NCBI RefSeq assembly: GCF_033807715.1
Contig: NC_084597.1
Location: 9,238,843 to 9,302,842 of the forward strand
Reading direction: 5' to 3'
Origin: Cololabis saira
Taxonomy: Eukaryota; Chordata; Actinopteri; Beloniformes; Belonidae
Length of the DNA stretch: 64,000 bases
Shown in pieces: positions 12,046 through 23,859 of this stretch (its first letter is position 1; each line of letters opens with the position of its first letter). The notes beneath the pieces are model-generated. The model had not been told where the DNA came from. It was given only the letters and a program-made list of their open reading frames with translations, and did no database searches. A program made the position numbers and the translations under genes.

Positions 12046-12373
12046 CAGTTTCAAGGTTTTGCTGCAAATTTTTCTGAAAATTAGGTATGTAATCAGTGGC
12101 TTGAAGAAATGAGAAAAAAATATTAGAAACGTCTTTAATGTGCTGAGGAGAGAAAAAATAAATTTCTGAAAATACACAGTAGAAAAAACATGCACTGGCA
12201 CAGTCTACTCACATTTGCTTAAAAAAATACAAGAAATATTATACAAAAATAAACATCTGTGATAAAAAAGGCATACATTACTTTCTTTTAAAATTCAGTT
12301 AAATAAACAACAAGCCTCATCATATTTACACCTAATGTGGAATATTTTAAACAGTTAAGACCCTGCAGTCTAT

Positions 12374-12634
12374 TCAGTCTGTTCTCTCTCGTGCTGGTTT
12401 CCTCTTCCTGTTCCTCCTGGAGCTTCGGCCTGTTTGAGGTGGGAGTTCCTTATAGTCCTCCCCAGACCCTGTGTCCACGTTGTCCTGGCTCTCTCTCCAG
12501 CTGTCGGGGGCTAAAGGAAAGTCCTCCTCCAGAGAGTTAATCGCCCGACCGTACACCTTGCTCTGAAGTTCAGCGATGTCATTGCGGATGTCTGCCATCA
12601 CAAGAAGCAGGAAGTCAAAGGAGCCTGGGGGGCC
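12374..12634 (-). CDS. ccbe1: ccbe1 exon 11: C-terminal coding exon
   Basis: Acceptor atcccccag, then GPPGSFDFLLLVMADIRNDI, ending SRRNRKRKPARERTD and a TGA at 12374-12376. 86 residues plus stop. The first residues finish the collagen helix. The SFDFLLL-x-ADIRNDI-ELQ-KV segment is the conserved CCBE1 C-terminal region and clinches the gene's identity against human CCBE1. The acidic stretch with GSGED also matches. The final ~20 residues are strongly basic, unlike the human end. Protein position corresponds roughly to human residues 322-406. Confidence 0.95.
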   Translation of the reverse strand, partial: GPPGSFDFLLLVMADIRNDIAELQSKVYGRAINSLEEDFPLAPDSWRESQDNVDTGSGEDYKELPPQTGRSSRRNRKRKPARERTD

Positions 12635-12714
12635 CTGGGGGATCAAGCACAAAAAAAAAAACGGAATAATTAAACAAAGATTTATTTAATTTGTGAATTT
12701 GTTAATTTTAATAG

Positions 12715-13945
12715 TTCATTTAACTAAAGCTTTCGATACAGTAAATCATGAGATTCTTGTCTCTAAACTTAAAAGATATGGCCTACAGGATGTTGCTCTC
12801 TAGTGGTTTTCTAACTATCTACAAGACAGAGAACAATATGTATGCATCAATGGTTGCTATTCCGCAAAGTTAAAAATATCAGTTGGGGTTCCACAGGGCT
12901 CGATACTTGGTCCTTTATTGTTTTTGATTTATATTAATGATTTAACCATGAACTGTAATACATTTCTTCCTATTTTATTTGCAGATGATACTAATCTTGT
13001 TGCCTCACACAGGGATTTAAATACCCTTGTCAATCATGTAAACAATGAATTATTGGATGTCTTCAAATGGTTTCAACTGAACAAGCTTACTCTTAATATT
13101 AAAAAATGTAACTTCATGATTTTTAGTAACAAAAACAAAACATTCCCCAAAGAAAAACCTAGAATTATAATCAATGGCTCTGAAATTTGCCAGGTTACTC
13201 ATACCAAATTCTTGGGTGTCATTATCAATGATTGTTTAAATTGGAAACATATTGATACTGTATGCATGAAATCTATGAAGATGCTTGGTATTTTGAGAAA
13301 AGTTTGTCCTTTTGTTCTTCCTTCCTCTCATTTAACTCTCTATTATAGTTTAATCTTCCCTCATCTTAATTACTGCAACATTGTTTGGGCTTCGACACAT
13401 TCAACATATATTAATAAATTATTGATAATTCAAAAAAGGTTTCTCAGAATGATATCACACGCAAACAGATATGAGCCATCTGCTCCCCTTTTCATTAATA
13501 ATTCATTATTATCCGTTAATAAAATTAACATTTTTAAAACATGTTTATTTATGTTCAAATTTAAAAATGATATACAAGATCTTCCTTCTTCTTTTCATAA
13601 TTTCTTTTGTGTTAATTCCGATATTCATTCTTATGCCACAAGGCATAAAGATGATTTTAATTTACTGTTTTGTAGAACATGGAAACATCAATCTTTCATC
13701 ACTTACAGAGGCCCCCACTTGTGGAATTCACTCAATAAATCTCTTAAATCATCACCATCCTTGCCAATATTCAAAAAACATTTAAAGAACTTTCTTATTG
13801 TTTCATCTTTATGTTTTTTATTCATATATGGAAAGGATTCTATATAAGCCACCAGGCTTCTTCCTTTCCTTGCATGTTATTTCATTGTTTTTAATGTTTT
13901 GTTCATATTTGTCTTATATTGCTAAATAAATAAACTAAACTAAAA
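12715..13945 (+). mobile_element. L2/CR1/Daphne-type LINE reverse transcriptase fragment
   Basis: Plus-strand reverse transcriptase from motif A (LTKAFDTVNHEIL) through PQGSILGPLLFLIYINDL and the catalytic FADD box (LPILFADDTNLVAS, ~12974) to the C-terminal domain (FLGVIINDCLNW, LYYSLIFPHLNYCNIVW, TYRGPHLWNSL). There is a stop codon at about 12801 between motifs A and B, after which 12918-13847 is open for 309 residues. It ends in a tail of aaataaataaactaaact. The 5' half of the LINE is absent. It sits in ccbe1 intron 10, antisense to the gene. Jockey-superfamily assignment is firm, exact clade less so. Confidence 0.8.
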
Positions 13946-14302
13946 CTAAATTCTGTTTTCATCTTAATTATTTACAGAATAACCCCTTGGACCTAATGGT
14001 TATATGACTTTTACACTGCATCATTTCCTTGGTAACCTCAGAAGGGCTGGTCACAACAAAGTTCAACCTGGTCAGAACTGGCCAATGACAAGTGAGCTTT
14101 TTTCAGGCTTTGTTAATGTTAGCACCCTCGTGTTTATCTAAGAGGATTACTCTCCAAGTTTAGTTCCCATCACCAGCTGTGTTGTTTAAAGACGAGATCC
14201 CTTCATTATTTTTTAAGCGCTTCTTTAGTTCAACTGTATTGTTCTGGAGGAGAGTGACATATTACAAAAATGTGGCATCTATGTGGATAACGTTGGTCTT
14301 AC

Positions 14303-14338
14303 TGGTGGTCCAGCAGGCCCAGGAGCTCCTCTGTCCCC
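14303..14338 (-). CDS. ccbe1: ccbe1 exon 10: collagen repeat microexon
   Basis: 36 bp between acceptor tcctcag and donor gtaaga encode GDRGAPGPAGPP, exactly four Gly-X-Y triplets in phase 0. Both flanking exons also join in phase 0. The 36-bp size is typical of collagen-type exons. It corresponds to the human ERGAPGPRGSPG segment. Confidence 0.92.
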
Positions 14339-14942
14339 CTGAGGAAACAAAACAAATATTTAGTTAAGATGAATTACTGTGGTGGGAAAAGGCATGAGAA
14401 GAATTCATAATACTCTGTTCAGGGAACTTCTCACAGAGGAATGGTTGAGAGAGGAACATTTGAGATTAGAGTAAGAAAAGAGTAGATGCTTTAATGAGTG
14501 AAAACAGGAAAAAGAAACATTTTATGTGGGAACATTAATAGCAGGTGGCATTCTGTATTGCCGCCTCACTCAGGTGAAAGAATAATGTGACCTTTGCTCA
14601 TTGGTAGTTGTTGGGGATTTTCTATTTCTCTCATGTTAAACAATTTGATACTTAAATTCATATCATGTTTTTCTATTAAAGGCAAACCATTTGTAAATAG
14701 AACAATTCACTTAACATTGATGCTAATGTGCATAATCATCTTCTATGTAAAATATCATAATCAACATCAACCATCAACGATACGGCTGTGGATTTCTGCC
14801 GTGACTCTGCAGAGGACCACCTACAAGCTCAGAAAAGTCATCCAACCTGTTTTTGGGTTCTCTGCCGGCCGTAACACATTTCACACGCAAGAGTGGAAGA
14901 CTTGGAGATTTCAAGATAATTTTCACATGCTATCAGGAACCA

Positions 14943-15030
14943 ATGGAAGAACAGGCAAGGCAAGTTAAGTTTATTTGTATAGCATATTTCAACAATTTAA
15001 AGTTCTTTATATAAAAAAGATTAAAAAATA
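14943..15030 (+). repeat. GTTTATTTGTATAGC-type dispersed repeat
   Basis: Starts ggcaaggcaagttaag, then tttatttgtatagcatattt and caattta-aagttcttta. This short element is a common fish dispersed repeat; a longer copy is inserted at 30412-30600. Superfamily not determined. Confidence 0.5.
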
Positions 15031-17275
15031 CATCCATCCATCCATCGTCCGCCGCTTTATCCGTTCCCGGGTCGCGGGGGCAGCAGCCTCAGCAGAGATG
15101 CCCAGACTTCCTTCACCCCAGACACTTCCTCCAGCTCCTCCGAGGGGAGTCCGAGGCGTTACCAGGCCAGCCGAGAGACATAGTCTATCCAGCGTGTCCT
15201 GGGTCTGCCCCGGGGTCTCCTCCCGGTGGGACATGCCTGGAACACCTCGGGAGGCGTCCAGGAGGATCCGGTACAGATGCCCAAGCCACATCAGCTGACT
15301 CCTCTCAATGTGAAGGAGCAGCGGCTCGACTCCGAGCTCCTCCCGGGTGACCGAACTCCTCACCCTATCTCTAAGGGAGCGTCCAGCTACCCTGCAGAGG
15401 AAACTCATCTCTAAGGGAGCGTCCAGCCACCCTGCGGAGGAAACTCATCTCGGCCGCTTGTATCCGCGATCTTGTCACTACCCAAAGAGGGCCCCAGACT
15501 CCATACTCACTGAGTACCCCCCACAGAATGGCACGAGGGACACGGTCAAATGCCTTCTCCAGATCCACAAAGCACATGTAGACTGGTTGGGCAAATTCCC
15601 ATGAACCCTCGAGCACCCTGCGGAGGGTATAGAGCTGGTCCAGTGTTCCACGACCGGGACGAAAACCGCATTGTTCCTCCTGAATCCGAGGTTCGACTAT
15701 CGGCCGTAATCTCCTCTCCAGTACCCTAGCGTAGACTTTCCCCGGGAGGCTGAGAAGTGTGATCCCCCTGTAGTTGGAACACACTCTCCGGTCCCCCTTT
15801 TTAAACAGAGGGACCACCACCCCGGTTTGCCACTCCAGCGGTACTGTCCCCTTCCTCCATGCAATGTTGCAGAGGCGTGTCAGCCAAGACAGCCCTACGA
15901 CATCCAGAGACTTGAGGTACTCAGGGCGAATCTCATCCACCCCCGGTGCCCTGCCACTGAGGAGCTTACGAACTACCTCAGTGACTTCAGCTTGGGTGAT
16001 GGATGAGCACGCCCCAGAGTCCACACTCTCTGCTTCCTCAGTGGAAGGCATGTCAGTCGGGTTAAGGAGATCCTCGAAGTATTCCTTCCACCGTCCGACG
16101 ATGTCCCCAGTCGAGGTCAACAGCTCCCCACCCGCACCGTAAACGGTGCCGGCAGAGTACTGCTTCCCCCTTCTGAGGCGCCGAACTGTCCTCCAGAATT
16201 TCCTCGAGGCCGACCGAAAGTCTTCCTCCATTGCCTCCCCGAACTCCTCCCAGACCCGGGTTTTTGCCTCCAGGACTGCCCGAGCCGCGGCTCGCTTGGC
16301 CTGCCGGTACCCATCTACTGCGTCAGGAGTCCCACCAGCCAACATAGCCCGGTAGGACTCCTTCTTCGGTCTGACGGCATCCTGTACTTCCGGTGTCCAC
16401 CACCGGGTTCTAGGATTGCCGCCACGACAGGCACTGGAGACCTTGTGTCCACAACTTCGAGCCGCCGCATCGACAATGGAGGCAGAGAACATGGTCCACT
16501 CGGACTCAATGTCCCCCGCCTCCCCCGGGATCTGAGAGAAGCTCTCCCGGAGGTGGGAGTTGAAGATGTCCCTGACAGAGGGCTCGGCCAGACGTTCCCA
16601 ACAGACCCTCACAATCCGTTTGGGTCTGCCCGGTCTGTCCAACCTCCTCCTCCGCCAGCGCATTGCCCACGTGAGCTTTGAAGTCCCCCAGTAGAACAAT
16701 GGAGTCCCCAGTTGGAGCACTATTAAGTACTCCTCCCAGGGACCCCAAGAAGGCCGGGTACTCCGCACTGCTTTCCGGCCCGTAGGCCGAAACAACAGTG
16801 AGAGACCTTTTCCCGACCCGAAGGCGCAGGGAAGCGACCCTCTTGTTCACCGGGGTAAACTCCAACACATGGCGGCTGAGCTGGGGGGCTATAACCAAGC
16901 CCACACCAGCCCGCCGCCTCTCACCCTGGGCAACTCCAGAGTAGTGGAGGGTCCAGCCCCTTTCAAGGAGCTGGGTTCCAGAGCCCAAGCTATGTGTGGA
17001 GGTGAGCCCGACTATCTCTAGCCGGTATCTCTCAACCTCACGCACAAGCTCCGGCTCCTTCCCCCCCAGCGAGGTGACATTCCATGTCCCCACTGTGAGG
17101 GTTTTAGTCCAGGGATTGGGTCGTCGAGGCACCCCGCCTCTACTGCTACCCAGATCACAAGGCACCGGCCTGCCATCGTCCTTCCGGCGGGTGGTGGGCC
17201 TACGGGACGGCGGACCCGCGTCGCCATTTCGGGCTGAGCCCGGCCGGGTCCCACGGGCAAAGACCCGGCCATTAA
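15031..17275 (-). mobile_element. RTE-type LINE, internally deleted and inactive
   Basis: Minus-strand non-LTR element with a (catc)n 3' end at 15031-15046. The 5' part (16506-17165) encodes an apurinic-type endonuclease with [17 protein letters not shown] and [10 protein letters not shown]. The reverse transcriptase (15371-16795) shows SGRAPGVDEIRPEYL, VPLFKKGDRRVCSNYRGITL, CGFRPGRGTLDQL and CFVDLEKAFDRVPR. It then breaks at about 15480, before the catalytic YADD box, and resumes in the C-terminal segment (15007-15408). The two frames are out of register. In the endonuclease the usual GDFN reads GDFK. These lesions make the copy dead. It lies in ccbe1 intron 9 in sense orientation. Confidence 0.85.
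15369..15448. repeat. 40-bp tandem duplication within the RTE element
   Basis: The unit ctctaagggagcgtccagc... occurs twice with period exactly 40 (15369 and 15409) and two substitutions. It duplicates the codons for the SFLRRVAGRSLRD segment and lies at the edge of the deletion that removed the YADD region. Confidence 0.85.
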
Positions 17276-17289
17276 ATTAAATTAAAATA

Positions 17290-17538
17290 ATATTTTCCAC
17301 CCGCAGTCCCCACAAACAACCAGACAATCACACCTACGGGCAATTTAGAATGATCAATTAACCTAGCATGCATGTTTTTGGACTATGGGAGGAAACCGGA
17401 GTAACCGGAGAAAACCCACGCAAGCATGGGGAGAACATGCAAAATCCACACAGAAAGACCCTGCTGGGCCTGGGAGTCGAACCGGGGACCTTCTTGCTGT
17501 GAGGCAACAGTGCTAACCACTAAGCCACCACTAAGCCA
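17290..17538 (-). mobile_element. tRNA-derived SINE with duplicated A box
   Basis: On the minus strand the element begins with TGGCTTAGTGG, a perfect match to the pol III A-box consensus, present twice 11 bp apart (17528-17538 and 17517-17527). A perfect B box, GGTTCGACTCC, follows at 17473-17483. The body contains the widely shared fish segments gttctccccatgcttgcgtg and attgcccgtaggtgtg. A box to B box spacing fits an internal tRNA-type promoter. Confidence 0.8.
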
Positions 17539-17544
17539 AGTCGT

Positions 17545-17720
17545 CCTCTGCTTTTATCCCACCACTGGTTGCACTCGGAGCAGTGGGTCTCCGTTTTTTG
17601 GGGTGTGTGGGAGCACTTAGGGGGTTATGCGCCTGTAGTTATTCACCTCAGTTGCCAACCAAGGGACTTGAACCTGGAACCTCCAGACCCAAGCCCGCTT
17701 CTGTAACCATTCCCCAACTC
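17545..17720 (-). mobile_element. Second tRNA-like SINE
   Basis: A B-box match GGTTCAAGTCCC on the minus strand (plus gggacttgaacc at 17662-17673) lies in a fragment reading like a tRNA-derived SINE head. It directly abuts the first SINE but is a different sequence. No A box as convincing as in the neighbour was found. Confidence 0.4.
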
Positions 17721-19250
17721 CCACCCCTACAGATCCCAGGTCTTATTAGTAATTCTGCTGCCATCTTAGCTCTCTCAAGGAATGTCTCTTGGATGCTTGG
17801 ATGCATCTGAATAAGTTTGTCATTGGTACTGGTGGAAGTGGGTATGCATGGGTGGGGTGCTTGTTCACAGGAAGTGAACAAGCAGCAGAGTTCACAGTCA
17901 ACTGAAACTGAATCTAATATGAAGTTTTAGAACAAACCTAATTTTTAAGATAAGTCCACAAATACCGATTGGTCATGTTTTGATGTCAAGACTTTGGAAA
18001 GGACATAAGAACACTTTAACCCACCTCCCTTTTATCCATACCTGAACCAGTTTGTTGTGTGTTACTGTCACACTGGAAAAACTAATCTGGTTTAAATTGC
18101 CGAAGTGATGGTTTGAAATAACACCAGTGCTGAGTTCTTACTGTAGGTAGACTAACTCCTTCGTTACTCCAACCAGAACGCGCAATATATCATTTCCAGT
18201 GGCAGCGAGTACCATCAGAGCATGATGCTTTTATGTTCACAGTACGGTGATCCTGGAGTGGAATGACTCATTTCTGACCAACCTCTAGTCACTGGGGTGA
18301 AACGAGTCAATCTTTTTCTCATTTGACCATAAAACTGTCCTCCACGTGGTCCACTATAAACGTTTGTTGAGCTTGAAAGTGTTGACTTTGGATCAGGGGC
18401 TTCTTTCTGCAGTCTCTGTCTCCAAGACAAGAAAAACTTGCTTGACCGTAGACAGTCACCCTGGGGGTCCTAGTTTATAGCAGACCTGCATCTTGGTGGT
18501 TCTTGAGTTATTTTTGACCATATGAAATACATTTAGGTGTTTTCCTAGAGCATGAGAAAGAATTTCCAACACTATTAATGATGGTGTTGTGTTGGGTGTA
18601 GATTATGTGTAATTTTGGATTTCAGGGGCCCCTAAATAAATTAGACTTGTTCACCGATTTCCCCTTTCCATATAAGAAAAAGAAGATACGAAATTATTCA
18701 AGGTCCAGTACTGCCATTACATTCAGGCCTAAGATGACTGTGTAGCTTCAGGGTAGCTTTAGAACAATATTTTCTTTTTCCAGCTAGAAACTACAGTAAA
18801 TAACTTTCTACTCTACAGTGTATGACTACAGCTTAATGAAACTACATCCCCGACAGTTAGTTATAATAGTATCTTATTAATTTACAGTAGTGCACATTGA
18901 TCATACTGCTGCAGTTAGGCAGGCTCAAGGTCACACTGAGGTTGTGAGTGTTTTGGCAGATGGTTTGGATTTGTTACTCAGAGAGCAAGATTACCATCAT
19001 CCTCAGATCTATCCACACAAACATCCCAGTTGCACCGAAAGAAAACCAAGCTATTGTGTCAAAAAGGCAGATGCACCTAAGTCTTTCCATACGTTCGAAA
19101 ACAAAGCAAACAATACCGTGAGCATGAGACTCAACATAGTTACACATCAAAGGACCTGAAGTTGACTGTTTTCATGATTTCAAGTTTATTTTCTATAGCG
19201 TCACAACCAATGCCCCTGGGTTTTTCAGCACACTTTTATGTCTGGTTATT
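17721..19250. other. ccbe1 intron 9, no recognised feature
   Basis: About 1.5 kb of moderate-complexity intronic sequence. The short frames show no known domain and no terminal repeats are visible. Confidence 0.4.
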
Positions 19251-19395
19251 AGGCATGGGCGGTATGGACTAAATATTTTATCACGATAATTTCTGGCATT
19301 TATCCCGATAACGATAAAAATGACGATAAAGAAAATACCAATTCAACTCCACCTTTTTAACTATAAATCTATCTCGCTCTCAGATCTGCCATGTT

Positions 19396-19508
19396 TTCTT
19401 TCTTTCTTTCTTTCTTTCTTTCTGGCTAATTTCTTTCTTTCTTTCTTTCTGGCTAATTTCTTTCTTTCTTTCTTTCTTTCTGGCTAATTTCTTTCTTTCT
19501 TTCTCATT

Positions 19509-19555
<47 letters not shown>

Positions 19556-20003
19556 CATTTCTTTCTTTCTCATTTCTTTCTTTCTTTCTCATTTCTTTCT
19601 CTTTCTCATTTCTTTCTCTTTCTCATTTCTTTCTCTTTCTCATTTCTTTCTTTCTTTCTCATTTCTTTCTTTCTTTCTCATTTCTTTCTCATTTCTTTCT
19701 TTCTTTCTCATTTCTTTCTTTCTTTCTCATTTCTTTCTTTCTTTCTCATTTCTTTCTTTCTTTCTCATTTCTTTCTTTCTTTCTCATTTCTTTCTTTCTT
19801 TCTCATTTCTTTCTGGCTCCTTCCTTCCTTCCTTCCTTCCTTCCTTCCTTCCTTCCTTCCTTCCTTCCTTCCTTCCTTCCTTCCTTCCTTCCTTCCTTCC
19901 TTCCTTCCTTCCTTCCTTCCTTCCTTCCTTCCTTCCTTCCTTCCTTCCTTCCTTCCTTCCTTCCTTCCTTCCTTCCTTCCTTCCTTCCTTCCTTCCTTCC
20001 TTC
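19396..20003. repeat. (TTTC)n / (TTCC)n tetranucleotide expansion
   Basis: From 19396 interrupted TTTC repeats, broken by catttctttc and ggctaatttc variants, change at about 19817 to a pure (TTCC)n run to 20003. The pure tract abuts the palindromic MITE remnant at cacgtacgtt. Confidence 0.95.
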
Positions 20004-20042
20004 ACGTACGTTGTGTGTGGATTTAACACAGAACCATAAATC
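20003..20042. repeat. Half of the palindromic MITE
   Basis: cacgtacgttgtgtgtggat then ttaacacagaaccataaatc: the right arm of the 9006-9130 palindrome. Its left arm has been replaced by the (TTCC)n tract. Confidence 0.7.
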
Positions 20043-20582
20043 AGCTTTACACAAAAACGTCATCAACGGGAATTTATCGTTTTTACCGCGAGATGACAAA
20101 TTCTTACCGTGGGGAATTTTTTTGACGGTTTATCGTGAACGGTAAAATATCGCCCATTCCTACTGGTTATGTTTCAAAGTTTGTTGCATGTAAGCATCCC
20201 AAACTGTCAGCTCTCAGTCTCAATTGACTCTGACATCCTGCAGGATCAGGAAGCGTCAACCTCCCACTGAAAGCTAAGAAACCATACCTAACTCACTTCA
20301 CCACCCATCAAATGCACTCATCAAAAACGAGCGTCAAATCATTCACTGGCAGAAAGTTCTTGATTAAATCACATACTGTGTATTTCTATCTGAATGACAG
20401 CAGATTATTGTTAAACTCAGCTGCAGCTGATTCAAACACAGTGCTGAAACCAAACGGAGCTCTGCAAACCACAACATTGTTCTTTTTTTACCTATGTTAC
20501 TGCTTTTTCTGTCTATAGATATGTGCTGAAATGTTAAGCCAAATGTAAATCTCCAAATGTAAATCTTAGTGTAATATACTTT

Positions 20583-21338
20583 CAGAGGTGGGTAGAGTAG
20601 CCAAAAATTGAAATCAAGTAAAAGTACTGTTACTTCAGAATAATATGACTCAAGTAGAAGTAAAAAGTAGTCATCCAAATAATTACTTGAGTAAAAGTAA
20701 AAAAGTACTTGGTGAAAAAACTACTCAAGTACTGAGTAACTGTTGAGTAACGTCTGATTTATTTTTTTAACACAACCATTCAAACAGACAAAAGTACAAA
20801 ATAATCATCTTCAGGCAAATTAAATCAATAAAATAATATGAATTAAAATTAATTAAAAAAATTGCTTAAATTAAAATAAGCTTAAAGTAAATTCCAGTAC
20901 TTTAATAAATAATAAAATAAATAAAATGACAGAATAAAAAAATAAATTAGTAGCACAAAATTTCAAGCTTTTGTACTTTTCTTTTTTAATCAGGCAGAAC
21001 TAGAACAAGCCCATGAACTTATATAAACTCTGTGTGTCTGTGTGTGTTTGAGTCTGTGTAAATGTGACAAAACATGCATAAACAAATATTTTTCCCAAAG
21101 AATCACTCAGTGATGTCATGAGATTGACGAGTACGTGGATAAAAGGGATAAAAGAAAAGTAACAGCTCAACGTAGCCTAATGTAGCGGAGTAAGAGGAAC
21201 AGTTTCTTCTTCACAAATCTACTCAAGTAAAAGTAAAAAGTATAGTGATTCAAAACTACTCCTAAAAGTACAACATTTCCCCAAACTTACTCAAGTAAAT
21301 GTAACGGAGTAAATGTAACTCGTTACTACCCACCTCTG
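20583..21338. mobile_element. hAT-type miniature element
   Basis: Inverted ends CAGAGGTGGGTAGAGTA and TTACTACCCACCTCTG, with a perfect 8-bp target duplication tatacttt (20575-20582 and 21339-21346). Non-coding; internal subterminal repeats of the type aagtaaaagtaaaaagta are present near both ends. Shares only the CAGAGGTG tip with the family at 2292-7012. Confidence 0.85.
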
Positions 21339-22431
21339 TATACTTTTAACATCTTTGTACTGTTCCACTATAATCTGAGATTTAGTCATTTGCGAGAGCA
21401 TCCTTTTCATTACACTTCGTCTTTCCTTAGGCAGGAAAAACAGATTAAACAAAAACATTCTTGTTAGGTCTTTGAAAAATAGTTTACTTTCCTTCCTCTA
21501 ACGCAGGGGTCTCAAACTCAAATTACCTGGGGGTCGCTGGATGCAATATCTGCATGAGGCTGGGTATTTCAGGTATTTCACAAAAAAACATTACTAAAAA
21601 AAAATCCAAACTTCTCAAATATCATCACTGACAGTTATTTAGTAGCAGCTCCCTCAAACCTCACACCGCAGTGTGCGTAAAAGAGCCGTGGTGTCCCTTG
21701 AATTTGCCTTCAATTTAACAGTGTGTGTGTTTCGTTCATTTTCTCCACTGGACACAAATTTAAAACCTAAAAAAAGAAACAAATTTAAAACACCTATTTA
21801 AAACTATATTTTATCTGCTTCAGGCTTAACAGCAGCTCCGTGGCAACTCCCACAGTGTTCTCTCACTAACAACAGGCAGTTCATCTTTAAATATATTCCA
21901 TTAAAACTAAATAAAATAAATAAAAACAGAAAAAATACAATAAAAATAAAACAAACAAAATACTGTTGTGTTGTGTTCATTTATTTCTTTCTTCAATATT
22001 TGTATCCCCATTTTTCCCCATTTCTATCACCCAGTGCTCCTACCTAAGTCAGTCCTGGGCATTGCTCCCTCTACCAACACAGGGAGGGCCACACTGAGCT
22101 CAAGTCTCCTCCTTTTTTGACGGACAAAAAAACTCAGTGTATATACATTATCTTAACTATCGACTCCATTTTCCAACGCGCCGAGTCTGCCGACTCCGTG
22201 AACTTTGACTCGGAGAGTAGCCCGTCCCCCTTTACCTGTAATTGGTTAATTTCAATCAATTGGATTGTTTGGATTGATTGACATTTCTAGATAGATCGGA
22301 TTTATTGACTCTGTCGGAAAAATCAAAACCCAGACAAAATTGACATAAAATGTTCCTTCTAGTCCAGGGCGGGCACAGCTGACTCGGTGGACTGGGTCCC
22401 CAATGCTGCCAGGCCTGGCCACCTTGTGATT

Positions 22432-23175
22432 AAGGCCCCGTTTACACGGAGCAAAAACGGAGGCGTTTTCATGCGTTTTGGCCGTCCGTTTACACGAAAA
22501 TGAAGCTCAAAGTCACCAAAAACGATCATTTCTAAAAACTCCGGCCAAATTAGAGATTTTCAAAAACTCAGTTTTCACGTTTGCGTCTAAACAGAGGAAA
22601 ACAGAGATTTAGGCTTCAGAACGTCACATTATGCAACAGAAACGTCACCAGCGTCATGTGTGCGACCTGTGTTTACAATTTGTTTGGCCACCGTCAATAT
22701 TTTCTTGTATTTTACCTGTTTTATATTATAAAGTCACACTTAAAAGTAACTCCACTTCTCTGTCACTCCAAACGAAAAACTCTTGTTCCATCTTGGAAGT
22801 AACTGGCAGTCCAGGCTGATTTATGGTTCCGCGTTACACCAACGCAGAGCCTACGGCGTAGGGTACGCGGCGACGCGTACCGTACGTAGGCTACGCCGTC
22901 GATTTAACGCGGAACCATATTATTCAGGCTTCACACGTGTCATTTGTTGACGTTTTTTTCCAGGATTCTGATTGGCTAGCAGGACTTTACGCTTCTCGTT
23001 ACACTGCCCCCTGCAGGTTTGGCTGCTCATAGCACCTTAACAGCATATTTATGCGGGTTCGTGCAAACAAAGAGATTTTGAAAACGATCTCGTGTAAACG
23101 ATGGAATTTTTCAAAACGTAGAGGGGGAAATATCCGTTTTTGCAAATACCCGGCTATGTGGAAACGGGGCCTTAG
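22432..23175. mobile_element. Nested transposon with AGGCCCCGTTTACAC ends
   Basis: Starts aaggccccgtttacacgg and ends tgtggaaacggggcctt. Non-coding, with repeated aaaaacg-rich subterminal sequence. It sits inside the hAT element at 21504-23853 and is interrupted by the palindromic MITE at 22821-22920. Confidence 0.75.
22821..22920. repeat. Palindromic MITE, second copy
   Basis: ttatggttccgcgtta at the left and taacgcggaaccata at the right, with the characteristic gagcctacggcgtagggtac arm. It has a shorter loop and lost part of the right arm relative to 9006-9130. Confidence 0.8.
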
Positions 23176-23859
23176 AAATGAAGCATTGGATGCATCATGA
23201 CCTGCGCAAAACGAGGGCGGAAAATGTCACCCTCCTGCTCTCTGCACATCCAAAGCCACTCTTTTCTCTCCCGGCTCTCTCTTTCACTTGCTCTCACATG
23301 TACACAAGCACACACACACACACCCCAAATTCACTCACATGCATGCCGCATTCACTGGACAGGCACACAGTGGGAAACCAGAATATCATAACATTGTCCC
23401 ACACGGCAGCCAACAACTGGGTTGCTACAATATAAAACTTTCATATTAAAGGAGCTTGAGGCAGGATTGAGGCAGGATTTATGAAAAAAATGTGTATACG
23501 TTTTAAGTTTTCTAGTAATAATGTCAGATGAAGCGTTCCAAACCAAAACGAATGATCCCTCTAGTGTATCTCTCCGTTGCCTTGAACAGGCTGTGTGCTG
23601 CAAAATGTGCTGCAATTCGGTCCCGAATTTCCCGCGCTGTCCTGCGGATGTGACGTCACATGACGCTGCATGCCCGTTCTCCCCGTTCTCCCGTGCCGGC
23701 TTCACTGTTGGCTGCAGTACCCCCGACGGCCATCGTGGCGAAGGGTGGCGCTAGAGAGTCTCATTTCTTAAAAGGAGCCTCATGCTCCTTTAAGGTGGGG
23801 GCCACAAAATATCATCCCACGGGCCACAATTGGCCATGAGTTTGAGATCCCTGCTCTAA

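Larger units (their letters stand above)
19251..20162. mobile_element. DNA transposon with GGGCGGTAT/ATATCGCCC ends, expanded internally
   Basis: The left end aggcatgggcggtatggact and right end aaaatatcgcccattcct are imperfect inverted repeats. Next to the ends lie ttatcccgataacgataaa on the left and ggtttatcgtgaacggtaaa on the right. The same family occurs inverted at 48281-49472. The interior is a half copy of the palindromic MITE joined to 600 bp of TTTC/TTCC repeats. Confidence 0.7.
21504..23853. mobile_element. hAT-type element with nested insertions
   Basis: Ends CAGGGGTCTCAAACTCAAAT and TGAGTTTGAGATCCCTG, flanked by ctctaacg / ctctaaag (7 of 8 identical). The element contains a second, nested DNA transposon (22432-23175), itself containing the palindromic MITE. 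Three levels of nesting are therefore visible. No transposase remains. Confidence 0.8.
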
